This document shows, in pieces, positions 1 to 11,090 of a stretch of 64,000 nucleotides of DNA. A model generated the notes under the pieces. It was not told the DNA's origin and did no database searches. It saw only the letters and a list, made by a program, of their open reading frames with translations. Source of the DNA: Scortum barcoo (lineage: Eukaryota > Chordata > Actinopteri > Centrarchiformes > Terapontidae); the NCBI GenBank assembly GCA_023238725.1, contig CM041551.1:7429759-7493758 (forward strand), written 5' to 3'. The first letter of the stretch is position 1, and each line of letters starts with the position of its first letter. The translations under genes were made by a program, and so were the position numbers.

Positions 1-1616
1 GTTATATTTTGTGACATACTGAGGATGTTCCATAGTTCTGGATGTGAGCCTGTTTGAGCATTTGTAATCAAATTAAAAATATGTGCATTTTCGTTGACAG
101 ATGACCAGTTGTCAGATATTTAAATGTCTAATAGTCTTTGTCATGTTGAATCACCTCACTTTGCATTATACTTGCATTGTTCAGTAATTAAAAGTGCCAC
201 AGCTACATTCATCTTCCACTGTGTCCAAGTGCTCTTATAGAAAACATGAAAAAGTACACCATGAATTGTGGTTTATAAACAGAGAGAATAAAGTACTGTA
301 AATTCGAAAGATTGACCTGGCAGACAGGAGGTTATAAATCCTATCAAAGCAGTTGATTAGATAAATAACAGGACCTGTTTCTTAATGATTAGGCGTGTGG
401 CACAGTGGAAATGAGGAGAAGCCGACTGATCAACTTCCTGTTTTCTCACTGCTTTCATGCATTATATCAACAGCTCACTTACTATCATGACTCTTTGACA
501 CATCTACTCGTACTGTAGACCGAATGCCTGCATTGTAGTATAGTATATTTAAACACAGTAAGAGTGACATCTTGTGCTGCCATAACAATAGCTGTCTTGC
601 AGTAAATGTAACGTCCACTTGCAGGACTTGCTCCACTCTGCGGGGTGAGAGAAAAGGAGCAGCAGTCCCTTGTTGTTGGGTTTCAGTTAATATATTTTAC
701 TATTACTACTACAGTACTGGACTATTATACCACAAAAAAGTAATTAAACTAAGAAAAAACTAAAAAAAATGTAATTTCTCACTTATCTTCCACTTAGTGT
801 CAGCAGAGACTGTGACACTAAACTACAGGATTGTAGCAGATTCTATTCAAAGTTGAGGTTTTCCTCTTTAGAAGCAGAGTAATGAGACTTATTTAGCTTG
901 ACTGGTTTATACCGAGGATACCACAGTGTGATTGTCAGGATGCAGAGTCAGTGTGTAAATATATAGAACATATATAGAGGTGGTTCTTGACTTTTACCAT
1001 CTTAAGAACCACAAAACTCTCCTTGTTCACATGCACAAAAGAAAGGTGTCTGATGAGGTGACAAAAATGGGTTTGTTAACATGTTATTAAACATGAAATG
1101 TTGCAACAACTGACTTTTTTTCCAGTATAATGAAACGACTAAAGATGTCAAGCTAAATCAATAAAGACAATGGGATACGCAACACAGAACAACAGAAATG
1201 TAACAATAAGTTGTCAAACACAATCAGAAAATATAAAGCAACATGAGACAAAAACTCACTTCACTCTCACATCATTCATTGTATGTCGTAATTTTAGACT
1301 AGTTCTCCATTTAGAGCTTTGGTACTTTTATTTGTACATATGACATTTTAAATAACAACTTACACATCAGCAGCTGCATGAGCACACAAATATGAACATG
1401 TATATAACTAAGAAGATCTGCAGGATATGAAGGCTTTGATTCTCTCTTCATTCATTTAGCTGTAGACAGTGAAGACAACATCTTCCCATCCAGGTTTCAG
1501 CGTCCATATTAACAGACATACAAAATTTCTTGGATACATAAAACATAAAGGCAAATTAAATATGACTTCTGCACAAATGTAACCTTTGTCTTTTAGCAAC
1601 TATACTCATTTGTTCT
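1..1616. other. AT-rich spacer and probable 3' UTR of the left Siglec-like gene
   Basis: No coding exon is recognisable here on either strand. The right end, next to the stop codon at 1617-1619, is probably the 3' UTR of the minus-strand receptor gene. A TTTATT at about 1328-1333 reads AATAAA on the minus strand and could be its polyadenylation signal. The rest is AT-rich with short ORFs only and shows no repeat that I recognise. Confidence 0.4.
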
Positions 1617-3269
1617 TCACTTGAGGTCCTCTGGGCCGTCAGCAGTCTGTGTTAAGTTGTTTTCTGGCTGGGACACTTTGACCTGTGCATACAGCGTATC
1701 CTGCTGCTGTCCACTGTCCTGCACCGAGCCAGAGGACGCTTCAGCTCTTTGCTTGGAGAAGTTGATCTCTCCATAGTGGATGTCTTCTTCCTTTTCTTCT
1801 GTTTTTCTTGCTGGCTCTTTTACCATCAGCTCATCACCTGTTTGACTCTGCCAAAAAAACAAACAAATGATTATAGACCAGTTCAAATGAATCAAATCCA
1901 AACTAGATCACAGCACAGACACTGCACATTAAGTCAGGTAGACTACACAGCAACACACAGTTTAGTACTGTTCAGGGAACTTTAGTATTTCCCCACCTGA
2001 GTCTGTTGAGGAGTTGAATGTGTTGACTTCAACCAGCTGGAAGAGACAATGACAGGCTGTTACATCAATTATACTGTGCTTTATGTTTAATTTACAGAGT
2101 GCCAGTAAAGTCGTAAGACTAAAAGGAAACAGATTATTACACTTGACTGAGTCAAGTCATCTGCGTTCATTTGTGATACTGACCAAACACAGACAATCAG
2201 GAAGATGAGTGCAATGATCCCAATGACTCCTCCAAGAACTGCCTCCCATCGTACAGATCCATCAGGCTGTCCTGCTCATAGACAACAAACCAAAGATAAA
2301 TGATTACCACATTATTCTCAAGTCTGCATATATTTATACTGATGCATAAAATAGTTTTATCCAACATTAATTTCTCCTCTTTCACTACTGAACGTAGCGT
2401 GGTTATTTACCTGTCAAAAGTCAGATGAATCACTGATGAGTTTTGTTGACCAAGATCATTTGTGGCCACACAGTAATAATCTCCTCCTTCTGTTGCACTG
2501 AATTTGTATTATTCTCTACATTATTCTAAATTCTACATATATTTACATTCACGCAAATTCAACAATATTTTATCCAACATTAATTTCTCCTCTTTCACCA
2601 CTATTATTTACCATCAACAGTCAGATGAATCACCGATGAGGTTTGTTGACGGAGATCATTTGTGGCCACACAGTAATAATCTCCTCCTTCTGTTGCATTA
2701 AAGCTGTAAATCTGTCCTTCAGATAGATTCATGGGTCCATCTGTGCTGGTCTTGAACCAGGTGAAGCGACTGACGGGAGGCTTGGCTCTGCTGGAGCAGG
2801 TCAGGTTCACCCAGCTACCTGCTGACACCAAAGCTGATGGACTGATGGACACTGAGGTGTCCTTGGGGGCATCTGAGGAAAATGTGAGATTAAAGTTATT
2901 GATTACAATCAGCTGACATCCCATGAATCATCATGTGCCTGACAGGATCCAACAACAAACTCTGGTTGTCTCACATGAAACACTGAGAGTCTTTGTCTCC
3001 TCTGCTGTCTTGACACCTTCTTTCACAGGATATGTGGCAGAACAGGTGATGTTGTATCCATCATGTTTGTCTGTCAGAGTGATGGTCTTCTGGATTTTAG
3101 TTGTAAAGCTTCGATCTGTGTTTTCCTCTATTTTGTTGTGAGAGTGTTGTTGGAGATTCCAGGTGAGTTTAGGAGGGGAGTGTGGACAGGGAGTGAGAGC
3201 TGAGCAGGTTATAGTGACAGACTCCTTCTCCTTCAGATCACCTGAGATCTCAATTCTTCGCAGAAGAAT
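1617..3269 (-). CDS. Siglec/CD22-like receptor, left copy, ITIM/ITSM tail (5' end decayed)
   Basis: Exons on the minus strand, from 5' to 3': C2-type Ig 2975-3269, C2-type Ig 2612-2872, transmembrane 2184-2271, short cytoplasmic 1997-2036, tail 1617-1847. Phases agree (1, 1, 1, 2, 0). The first Ig exon contains VTITCS and YNITCSATYP; the second contains VNLTCSS and GGDYYCVATND. The transmembrane exon holds GGVIGIIALIFLIVCVC. The tail carries IHYGEI (1764-1781), a good ITIM, and TLYAQV (1680-1697), which fits the ITSM pattern TxYxxV. Such motifs recruit SHP-1/SHP-2 in Siglecs and CD22, so an inhibitory leukocyte surface receptor is inferred. Oddities: the normal start of exon 2975-3269 has a 5-base deletion relative to the right copy, so phase-1 splicing meets a stop at once. 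V-set and leader exons are degraded (separate entries). It is therefore a pseudogene, or a gene rebuilt with another leader, for example 6554-6623. Confidence 0.7.
2411..2507 (-). pseudogene. Truncated extra copy of the second C2-type Ig exon
   Basis: About the last 97 bases of a duplicated Ig exon lie between the transmembrane exon and the complete Ig exon 2612-2872. The open frame reads GGDYYCVATNDLGQQNSS, then a donor GTAAAT, almost identical to the neighbour. The 5' part, including the acceptor and first cysteine strand, is gone; homology stops near 2507. It points to unequal exchange inside the gene. It cannot be spliced as an exon without a new acceptor, and the flanking exons join in frame without it. 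Confidence 0.7.
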
Positions 3270-3532
3270 CTGTGGTTTTAATTCAAACATATTTAATACA
3301 AATATACAGAAAAAAAAAAAGACACCTTTTTGTGTAAAGTTGACACAAAAGCTGACAATAAATGTAGAAATTCATTTTTTCCCTTTTCATTCAATATGTC
3401 CATTTTAATGTCAAAGGTAACAACTCAGTTATATTTATGATGAAATGAAAATTAATCACAATGAAAAAGTGTGGTTAAGGCCAAAGATTTAAATTAAACT
3501 GTCATTAAACAAAACTCTCTTACCTTTAACTG

Positions 3533-3581
3533 ATATCTGAAGAGGATCACAAGAAGCTGATGACATATGGTTTGTTCATTC
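3533..3581 (-). pseudogene. Remnant of the V-set exon of the left Siglec-like gene
   Basis: Reverse complement matches the last ~49 bases of the V-set exon of the right copy (14530-14578), including the donor GTAAGAG. Homology ends abruptly at about 3581, so the sialic-acid-binding part of the domain has been lost from this arm. The gene's C2-type exon lies just downstream, in the expected order. Confidence 0.7.
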
Positions 3582-3919
3582 TATTCAAACATATTTAATA
3601 GGTTTCCAGTAATTTTTGGATAGATGTTAACTTCAAACATGCTTTGAATAACCACATTGTTTACAGAAATACAAAAACAGGTTTCTCTTCTGTTGTACTC
3701 AAAATGACAACAAACACTTATTCTGCCTTAAAAAACAAAGTTGACACATGAAGAGAAGATACACAAACTACAGTTCAGACATGTTTGTTTTTTTGTTTTC
3801 AGATTCAGTTAAAACAGTTTGACCATTCAGGACATGAAGAGCTGGAAAAATGTCAATCTGCAGTTTCTAAATGTAACTGTAAACAGCCTCCAAATCAAAG
3901 TGAGTGGACAAACAGCTCA

Positions 3920-3988
3920 CCTGAAAGAAAGAAGACACTCAGTAAATGTTGGCTTCAATATTCACACACAGGATGCAACCAATCATCA
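3920..3988 (-). pseudogene. Decayed leader (signal-peptide) exon of the left Siglec-like gene
   Basis: On the minus strand an acceptor TTTCCAG, ~69 bases and a donor CAG|GTGAGC match the leader exon of the right copy (to 12970). Small indels have removed the inner start codons. From the remaining upstream ATG the frame ends in TGA after about 15 codons, so no signal peptide can be made. This shows that the left copy once had the same gene structure as the right one. Confidence 0.65.
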
Positions 3989-4235
3989 CCTGGAAATGAT
4001 GTTACTTTTCAATATTTTTATCAAATCATCTTTTAAACAAATCATTTATGTTCTTTTAAGCAACCTCAAATTCACACGGTCAAACAAGGAATGCACAAAA
4101 AAAAGTTACTGTGTTGTTAAGGCCAAAGCGATTAATAAAATATAAGAGAGTTTCTCTTAAGACAGTTTGGATTTCAAATCAAGTTTAAGTTTTAGAGTTT
4201 AATATGTTTTATCATAATAATAGTAAAATTATAGT

Positions 4236-4480
4236 TTAAATGAAATGTTTCTGAAGCAATTGAATACTGCAGCAATTGAATTTCAGCAGAACAGCAACAG
4301 ATCTGCAACCGACTTCCCTGCTAAGCTGCTGTAATATAAAAGCAAAGAGACAAAAAGCAAAGAGTGTTATTTCAATCTTGATATCACATGACTGAAAAAC
4401 TCCAGAAATATAACAGGTCTTCATCTTCCTGCTCACATCCTGTGAGTGAGGTAATGAACTTCTGGGACATTCATTCAAAT
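4236..4480 (-). repeat. 5' leader/UTR module of the Siglec-like family, copy 1
   Basis: The reverse complement reads AGGATGTGAGCAGGAAGATG, then ACAGCAGCTTAGCAGGGAAG, and aligns with 12390-12560 (plus) and 21480-21610 (plus). In each copy it sits ahead of the leader-exon region, so it is probably the untranslated first exon and promoter of this receptor family. It marks the outer limit of the left arm of the inverted duplication. Confidence 0.65.
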
Positions 4481-4844
4481 TAATTCATGTGCAAATGACT
4501 TTTTTTATCCTTGAAAGATGTTTTTATCACACAATGCTTCATCTTCTTTTGCAGAACATGTTATGATGAGTACATAAGGGACATAAAAATATTAATACCA
4601 TGTACTGCACACATGTTTTTGTATATAATTGATAGATAAAGTGTATATCTTCTCTAAATTTTATTGATCAGTCTCTTCCAAACATATCACAGTGACACTT
4701 TATTTTTAACTGCTTTAATCAATACTAAATCATTAATATGTTTATGTATTTTATTTAATATGTGACTATTTTGATCGATATATGTGGTTCAAAAGAAGGT
4801 GAGGTGTACAGGCTTGCAGTGAGTAATGTGATAAAAATAATCTT

Positions 4845-4990
4845 TACACCTTGACATCATCCTGTTGTGCTCATGGTCACTTAAAGATGACTTCCTCACT
4901 CGCAGGGTGTGAACAGGAAGATGAAGGCTTTTTAGTCTTTGCTGTCTACAGTTGTATGATATCAAATAAGTTGCAGAAGAAGACTGATTT
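4845..4990 (+). repeat. 5' leader module of the Siglec-like family, diverged plus-strand copy
   Basis: ATGACTTCCTCACTCGCAGG followed by GTGTGAACAGGAAGATGAAG resembles 21470-21510 (plus) and the 4236-4480 module in opposite orientation. It lies head to head with copy 1, about 370 bp away. No leader, V-set or other exon follows it, so it is an isolated remnant. Confidence 0.5.
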
Positions 4991-5039
4991 TAAAACAATT
5001 CTCTCTTTTATGTTCATGTTTTTAACCAAAGATTCTTAT

Positions 5040-5082
5040 TTTATTTATTTTTTTTTATTATATATATATATATATATTAGAT

Positions 5083-5148
<66 letters not shown>

Positions 5149-5150
5149 TT
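5040..5150. repeat. (TA)n microsatellite with flanking T-rich sequence
   Basis: A nearly pure TA dinucleotide run of about 80 bases (5066-5145) is flanked by TTTTA-rich sequence. It is a simple repeat prone to slippage and cruciform formation. It lies close to the break between the left receptor arm and unrelated sequence. Confidence 0.9.
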
Positions 5151-6553
5151 ATTTTATTTTTATTTTTGCTACTAGAAGTGCCACAGAAGAAGACATGATT
5201 TATCTTATTGGATATTGCCTTAGTAAAAAGTTTTACCTGGTGGTTCAGTGGCCAGAGGAGACATACGATATACGATAATTTTAACAGCAAATAAAAGTGA
5301 CATCACTGACATCACTCACCTGTTTCCGGCTCTGTCCAATGTCTGACATGCCATCTCCGTGGCACATGCAAGATATACAATTTACACAACTTTTAACATT
5401 TTTTAAACAATGGCCCAGTCGTCACCTTTGTCACATACTTTCAGTGTAAAACTCTATGACTCTCAAAATTTCCCCAATCAATTCAATTCATCAATATTAA
5501 TACTTTTGCACTTGTTTGGTGCTCTGCCAGTAAAATCAATCATCTATAAGGATTTGACATTGAGTCAACAGGTTTAATGCAGGTCAAAAATTTTAATGGG
5601 GGAGAGAACTGATATTCATATGTATAAATACAGTTATTTATTTGTTATTTAATGTATTATATTTGATATTATAGTACTGTTTTATAAAGAAACATATTTA
5701 AGCAGTAGAGGTCTTTTGTCTTTTAGCAGTCAACAAGCAGAGGATGCTGTTAGTCAGCAGGTGTGAGCCATTTTTTCCTCACTGCAACAGCTGCTTTCTT
5801 ACTTCCACATATCAGCAGTTCAACACATATGTTTTCTGATATCTGAGTTTTACTCTTTCAACAAATCAACACTTGTTCACGGCTGAAGAGTTTCACTTGT
5901 CAATAGCTGAGCTCCTGCCAGCCCACAGGTGCAGGATGAAATTTGAATTGTGGCCTCTGCTTTTATATGAGCAGCGAAATATGTCAGTCCTCATCATCAT
6001 GACTTTCTAATCAGGAAAATAATATTTTAAGATTTGTTGTCATTTATTATTAACTACTTTCTTTTCAAAGAAATGTTTCTATTAAACCTCTTGACTGCTA
6101 ACAAATGACATCCTGATGGTTAACTCTAAATTAACTTCCACTTTCCACAGCTGCGCAACCAAAGGACATCATGCTTTGGACAGAGTTCAGAGTCTAGTGG
6201 CTCCATAATGGGCCACTGATTTACTACAGTTTGGTTTCATACAGAGCTCATCTTCAACAGAAACATCAGGGACTGATCCTCTGACATCAAATTTCAAAAT
6301 TCAAATTTATTTATTTAAAGCCCATGATGAGGGATGAGGGATCATCATGGGCTCCCACAGCTCCACTACATCAGCCAATACAAATGTAAAAAGGTTTTAT
6401 CATGTGATTAAAATCTGAAGAAATATTTTAGTTTTAAAACTTTAAAGTTATCAAAATAAAAGGAGGCAATTTCAGTGGAGCTCAAAGCTAACAGCAGGCC
6501 AGAGCTCATTCAGTAACACACAAGGTTTCCTGGTTGAACAGAAACACACTCAC
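5150..6553. other. Spacer without recognisable genes
   Basis: About 1.4 kb of AT-rich sequence. No exon with credible splice sites and a conserved frame is visible. It may be the first intron of a gene starting at the leader exon 6554-6623, or decayed sequence between two duplicated blocks. Confidence 0.4.
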
Positions 6554-6623
6554 TGGTCCGAGCAAGGAAGACTGTCACCACGAGGATTTGTAGCAGGGGG
6601 ATCCCGATAGATTTCAACCCCAT
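6554..6623 (-). CDS. Signal-peptide exon of an Ig-superfamily-type gene
   Basis: The minus strand reads ATG, then a typical leader (MGLKSIGIPLLQILVVTVFL), and ends in phase 1 at a strong donor A|GTGAGT. Phase 1 after the leader is the rule for Ig-superfamily receptors. No V-set exon follows before the left Siglec-like gene. By phase, this leader could be spliced to exon 2975-3269 only through an internal acceptor (CTCAG at its start, before GATCTGAAGG), which would keep the Ig frame. That is conjecture; it may instead be a leftover exon 1 of a lost gene. Confidence 0.5.
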
Positions 6624-7630
6624 CGCCTTCACCCTTCAACCACAACAACCTGAAGTATTACACATATATGATATTTTCCAGCTGTGTTGTGTGTTGTCTG
6701 TGTTGTATCTGTGTGACTGAGGAACAGATGTGGCCTGACTGACTCTGGAAGTAAGTTGTGACATTTTGTGAATCAGTGGAGAGAATAAGTGAGTTTGAAT
6801 GAGGGATCTTCATGGATCATTCATGAAATCAGGTCACCTATTATTCGGTATTTGCAGTGATCGTCATACTCAGACACACACATCCTCCATTCTGACTTTT
6901 ACTGTTAATCTACTGAGAATGAAGAGATGTGAATTCTTGCAGACATGCATGCAGTTTATGTCTAAGAAATGAAAAGTTTAATATAATAAATTCACTTTTT
7001 GCACTGAGTTTATTAGAATAAAAGTCACTGTTGCTGCTTGAAAGAAGTAGAATTCAAAGTCATGATTTGACTCTAATTACATTAATGTAAATAACTGATT
7101 AAGGAAACAGATGAACAAACAGACCTTTTCTCCAACACTTTCTCTGTCATGCTGTCTTCAGTGTTTCTTCAATGTAAATTTAGTGTTTAATGAGAAAATG
7201 AACCTAGATTCTAATGCTATATATGTCAGCAACATGTCTTTCACTTTTATTACTACACACAAAACTACATATATATTATATATTGAAATATGATTTGTTT
7301 TTGCACTTATGCTCTGCCCGGCTTAGTGGAAACCTGACCATAACATATAAGATGACTCTCTTTGTTCCCCCACTCCCAATGATGACCCGTGCCACAACAA
7401 GTGCAGTCCAAAAGAAAATGTAGTGGTTCTTAAATTAAGGTACTACAGCTGTCAGGGGAGCAAGGCCAAGATAACAAACAAAACCCAGTAACTTACCCAA
7501 TCCAGAAACAAGAGCATACAGATTCTTTACCTACCTCCCTAACATAAACAGGAGAAAACATCAAAACAGAAAAGGCTTCTGTCAAACTAATGTACAAAAC
7601 ACCACAACACAACACGTGAATCTGTGACTG
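6624..7630. other. Spacer without recognisable genes
   Basis: Sequence upstream of the minus-strand leader exon, presumably including its promoter. Only short shadow ORFs are present and nothing can be assigned. Confidence 0.35.
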
Positions 7631-8348
7631 GATCTGTTACTAATATTTTATTATCAACTTTAAATGTAGCTCAAATTAAAAGGGCGCAACATCCAAAGTA
7701 GATAAGAAATTGTTGTATGAATAAATATAAATAAATAGATCCATTGAAGTGTAAATAGGCACAGATTAAAGTGAGTCAGAGCAGAGCTGAGAGAAAAGAG
7801 CAGGAACTAAATGAAAAGTAAGCAACAGTCCGGTATGAGAGAGACAAAGTCTCAGTCCGGTAAAAGCAGCCGATCAAATGTCGGCTCTTCTTGGTCCTCG
7901 TCCGTCCTCGTAGTCCGCTTTAGTCCCGGTACCAGGTCCCAGTTCACAGCAGCACAGTCCACAAGAGTCTCAGTTGATCCGGCAGAGCCGCAAAATGTGC
8001 CGAGCTGCTTCCGATTTTATTATGATCTTTGAATGGAGTTCAAATGAAAATGGCTGACAGACAATAAAGACAAGAGGACAAAGTGTTCAATAAGTGAACA
8101 TAAATAGCCATATAAAATGTAAATAGGCACAGACTGAAGTGAGAAAAAAGTCTCATTCAAGTAAAAGCAGCCGATCAAATGTCGGCTCTTCTTAGTCTAC
8201 ATCATCTTTTCCCGCAAAATCTTTGTTTCGAAGGTTTAATCGAAATTTGTCCCGAAAAGGCTCCGCTCATCGAGATTTGTTGTATTAAAAGCGGAGATGG
8301 CTGCTCTGTGTGCACTGCAGCTTCTGCTCCACCTCCAACAGCTCACCT
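7631..8348 (+). promoter_or_regulatory. 5' region of the V-set gene with an internal ~300 bp tandem duplication
   Basis: Two partly diverged units share AGCAGCCGATCAAATGTCGG (about 7867 and 8167) and AAATAGGCACAGA upstream of each (about 7752 and 8121). They lead into the start codon at 8349, so the region is likely promoter/5' UTR of the V-set gene. The whole region is present again, riddled with deletions, at 9797-10280. Confidence 0.45.
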
Positions 8349-9332
8349 ATGGCAAAGATGGTTTTGCTCCTCCTGCTGATCTGCGCACTGAACTTCTGCG
8401 CCTCTCAAGGTGAGCTGACGATGAGATGACTCATCTGCTGTGTGTGTGTGAATGTTTGATGATGTGTTTGTTGAAGGACACTGAGCCAGATATGAGGAGA
8501 GAGGAAACATTTTACAGTGTGACAGTCAAACTGGCTTCAATAAGCTGTGACTGATCAGAGCACGCTGACACTGAGAGATCTCTGCTGAAGTGACAGAAAA
8601 ACATCAGATGATTCCCTGAATGGGACCAACTTGATCTAATGTCATGCTGTTGAAGGATCATTAAAAGTGATCAAATGATATTTATCAGTTTGGAAGAAAT
8701 GTAGAAGTGAAACAAATAAAGTAATAAAGTGTTGACATTTGCAGGCACGTCTCCAGAAGATGTAAGAGTGAAGCCTGGAGAGGACGTCCGTCTTCAGTGC
8801 AGAGGCCCCTCAGATGCTAATGAGGCAGTTTTAGAGTGGATCAGATCTGACCTGGGGTCAGATATTTATGTCTTCTTCTTGAGAGAAAAGCGTCCATATG
8901 AAACCTACCAGCTTCAGTCTTATGTGGGGCGAGTGAGTCTGAGCGATCGTGTATGTATATTTCAGAGATGAAGGACGGAGACAAGTGGGAAAGGGATGGC
9001 CTCTGTGATCCTGAAAAATGCAGCAGAGGAACAGTCAGCGTCAACGACACGGGAACATATGAGTGTCGAGTTTTAACAGACAGCCTCCTCCCTCCTGAAG
9101 AGTTTTCACACACATTTCAGAGAGACGCAACTGAACACACCAGCATCGTCAGGCTGAAGGTCGAAGGTGAGTTTGTGGAGACGCTTCTCCCCTCTACAAT
9201 TAGACGTGAGGAAATTGATTTTGCTGTGTTCTTCAGTCATCAGCTCCCTGACAGCTGAGAGCTCACACCTGTTTGTGCTCTGCAGGTCTCCCAGCTGGAC
9301 AAAGAAAGATAAGAAATAAACACCGAATATAA
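8349..9332 (+). pseudogene. Short V-set immunoglobulin protein, frame broken by small insertions
   Basis: Exon 1 (8349-8409) encodes a signal peptide, MAKMVLLLLLICALNFCASQ, ending in phase 1 at GTGAGC. Exon 2 (8745-9166) encodes a V-set domain: PEDVRVKPGEDVRLQCRGP, VLEWIRSDL, then NDTGTYECRV with the canonical D-x-G-x-Y-x-C. Exon 3 (9286-9332) adds about 15 residues and a stop, so no transmembrane segment is encoded and a secreted product would be expected. This is the V-set style common in teleost multigene Ig families (butyrophilin/CD276-like); no named orthologue is recognised. Three short insertions relative to the family pattern (8949-8965, 8983-8998, 9020-9033; 17, 16 and 14 bases) break the frame between strands D and F. 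It is a pseudogene, or this stretch of sequence is wrong. Confidence 0.6.
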
Positions 9333-9796
9333 ATATAAAAAGGATGGAGGAACCAAGCAGTTACTTTTGGGAATAAATACATTTTAAAAACTTCTGCCAG
9401 CAGTCATTGGTTTTTTTTGTGTTTTTGTCTTCTGGATATGTCTTGAAGGAGATCTCTGATTTCCTTTCTTTGGAGCTCTTTAAAATTTCCCTTCTGTTTC
9501 TTTCAAAGCAGATCTTTCTCTCCCTGTCCCTTAAAATATCTGCTGATGAAGCTGATGGTATGATCATACACAGGAACATGAAATGCTGCCCCTCCATAAA
9601 TCAAGTGCAAATATTTATATCAGAAATTTATATCATGCACAACACATGATGTTAGTGTTTTAAGAGGTATTCATATAACAGATAAAACAAACAGGTTGCG
9701 GTCATTCAAAAACTTCTCATTATTTAAGAACCCACAGGGTGTCGTGACTGTCAGGACTGGTATTGACCTGTTTGTTTTTATGTGAAGCTGAAAATC
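9333..9796. other. Spacer between the V-set gene and its deletion-riddled copy
   Basis: AT-rich sequence with no coding exon or named repeat. AATAAA near 9316 at the end of the V-set gene may serve as its polyadenylation signal. Confidence 0.4.
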
Positions 9797-10766
9797 TTGA
9801 CTGGACGTTACTAATATTTTATTATCAACTTTAAATGACTCTAAAAGGGCGCAACATCCAAAGTAGATAAGAAATTGTTGTTGAATAAATATAAATTGAC
9901 ATTAGGCACAGATTAAATCAGAGCAGAGCTGAGAGAAAAGGAAACTAAATGAAAAGTGAATTATGAGAGAGACAAAATTAAAAGCAGCCCATGTCGGCTC
10001 TTCTTGGTCCTCGTCCGTCCTCGATTGTTGTGGAAGTCTCAATCCGGCAGAGCCGCAAAAATGTCGATTTTATTATGATTTTGTACAAATGAAAATGTAA
10101 ATAAAGAGAGTGTTCAATAATATATCAAAAAGATAGGCACAGACTTGAGTTTAAAAGCAGCCGATATGTTTTTAATCCCGCAAAATCTTTGTTTATTCGA
10201 AATTTGCAGGCTCCGCTCAGAAGATAAAAGCGGAATGGCTGCTCTGTGTGTCAGCTCCACCTCCAACAACTATGGCAAAGATGGTTTTGCTCCTCCTGCT
10301 GTGTGTGCTCAGCTGGATGAGGACTGTGTGTGTGTGAATGTTTGATGATGTGTTTGTTGAAGGACACTGAGCCAGTGAGGAGAGAGGATACAGTGTGACA
10401 GACTGGCTTCAATAAGCTGTGAGATCAGACAGATATCTCTGCTGAAGTGACAGAAAAACATATATTCCCTGTGACCAAGATCTAATACTGTTGAAATCAA
10501 AGATCAAATGATATTTATCATGAAATGTGAGAAACAAATAAAGTAATAAAGGGACATTTGCAGGCGTCTCCAGAAGAGGGTGAAGCCTGGAGAGGACTGA
10601 CACCCCTCTAATGAGGCTAGTAGATTGATATTTATGTTCAGCATTACATCGTCTTTATGCCAGAAAGGAATGTGACAAGAAGACAATAACAGACAGAAGA
10701 GAGAGAGACGCAACTCAACAGACTGTGGAGACGAGACGTGAGGAAATTGATTTTGCTGTGTTCTTG
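9797..10766 (+). pseudogene. Deletion-riddled copy of the V-set gene region 7636-9237
   Basis: Colinear with 7636-9237 from TTACTAATATTTTATTATC to GATTTTGCTGTGTTCTT, but only about 60% of the length. Blocks of roughly 15-45 nearly identical bases are separated by losses of about 2-60 bases. The leader ATGGCAAAGATGGTTTTGC is present at about 10271 but the exon is cut short, and most of the V-set exon is gone, including both cysteine strands. There is no coding potential. Few substitutions accompany the many deletions, which is not the normal decay pattern; an assembly or consensus artefact is a serious alternative. Confidence 0.75.
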
Positions 10767-11090
10767 GTTTAGGATTGGACACACCGAGGAAAACCAGTCA
10801 GAGACATCCTTGTGATGGCTCGTCTTCCTGTGGTAAGACGACCGTCATCAGTCAGAGGTCTTTCTTTTAAAGGAATTAGGCCTAGTGAGATACAATCAAA
10901 GGCATGGTGAGAAGGGGGGCGCAGGGTCCTGACACCCCTCCTTATTGGTTCCGTTAACATGCCAGAAAGGAATGTGACAAGAAGACAATAAGACTGTCAT
11001 GGTTTAATAAAACCAGTGAATCCTTGTGATGGCTCGTCTTCCTGTGTAAGACGACCGTATAAAGGTCTTTCTTTTAAAGGAGGCCTGGTT
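10640..11090. repeat. Nested direct repeats with internal deletions
   Basis: ATGCCAGAAAGGAATGTGAC occurs at about 10659 and 10961. A second motif, TTGTGATGGCTCGTCTTCCT, occurs at about 10809 and 11025, followed both times by a shared segment ending TCTTTCTTTTAAAGGA. The later copies are shorter through small internal losses, as in the adjacent deletion-riddled copy. No gene is visible. Confidence 0.65.

Noticed and set aside
4851..5198. ORF of 115 codons ending in a Tyr/Ile run
   Set aside because: It runs through the TA microsatellite; the start is part of a noncoding receptor leader module.
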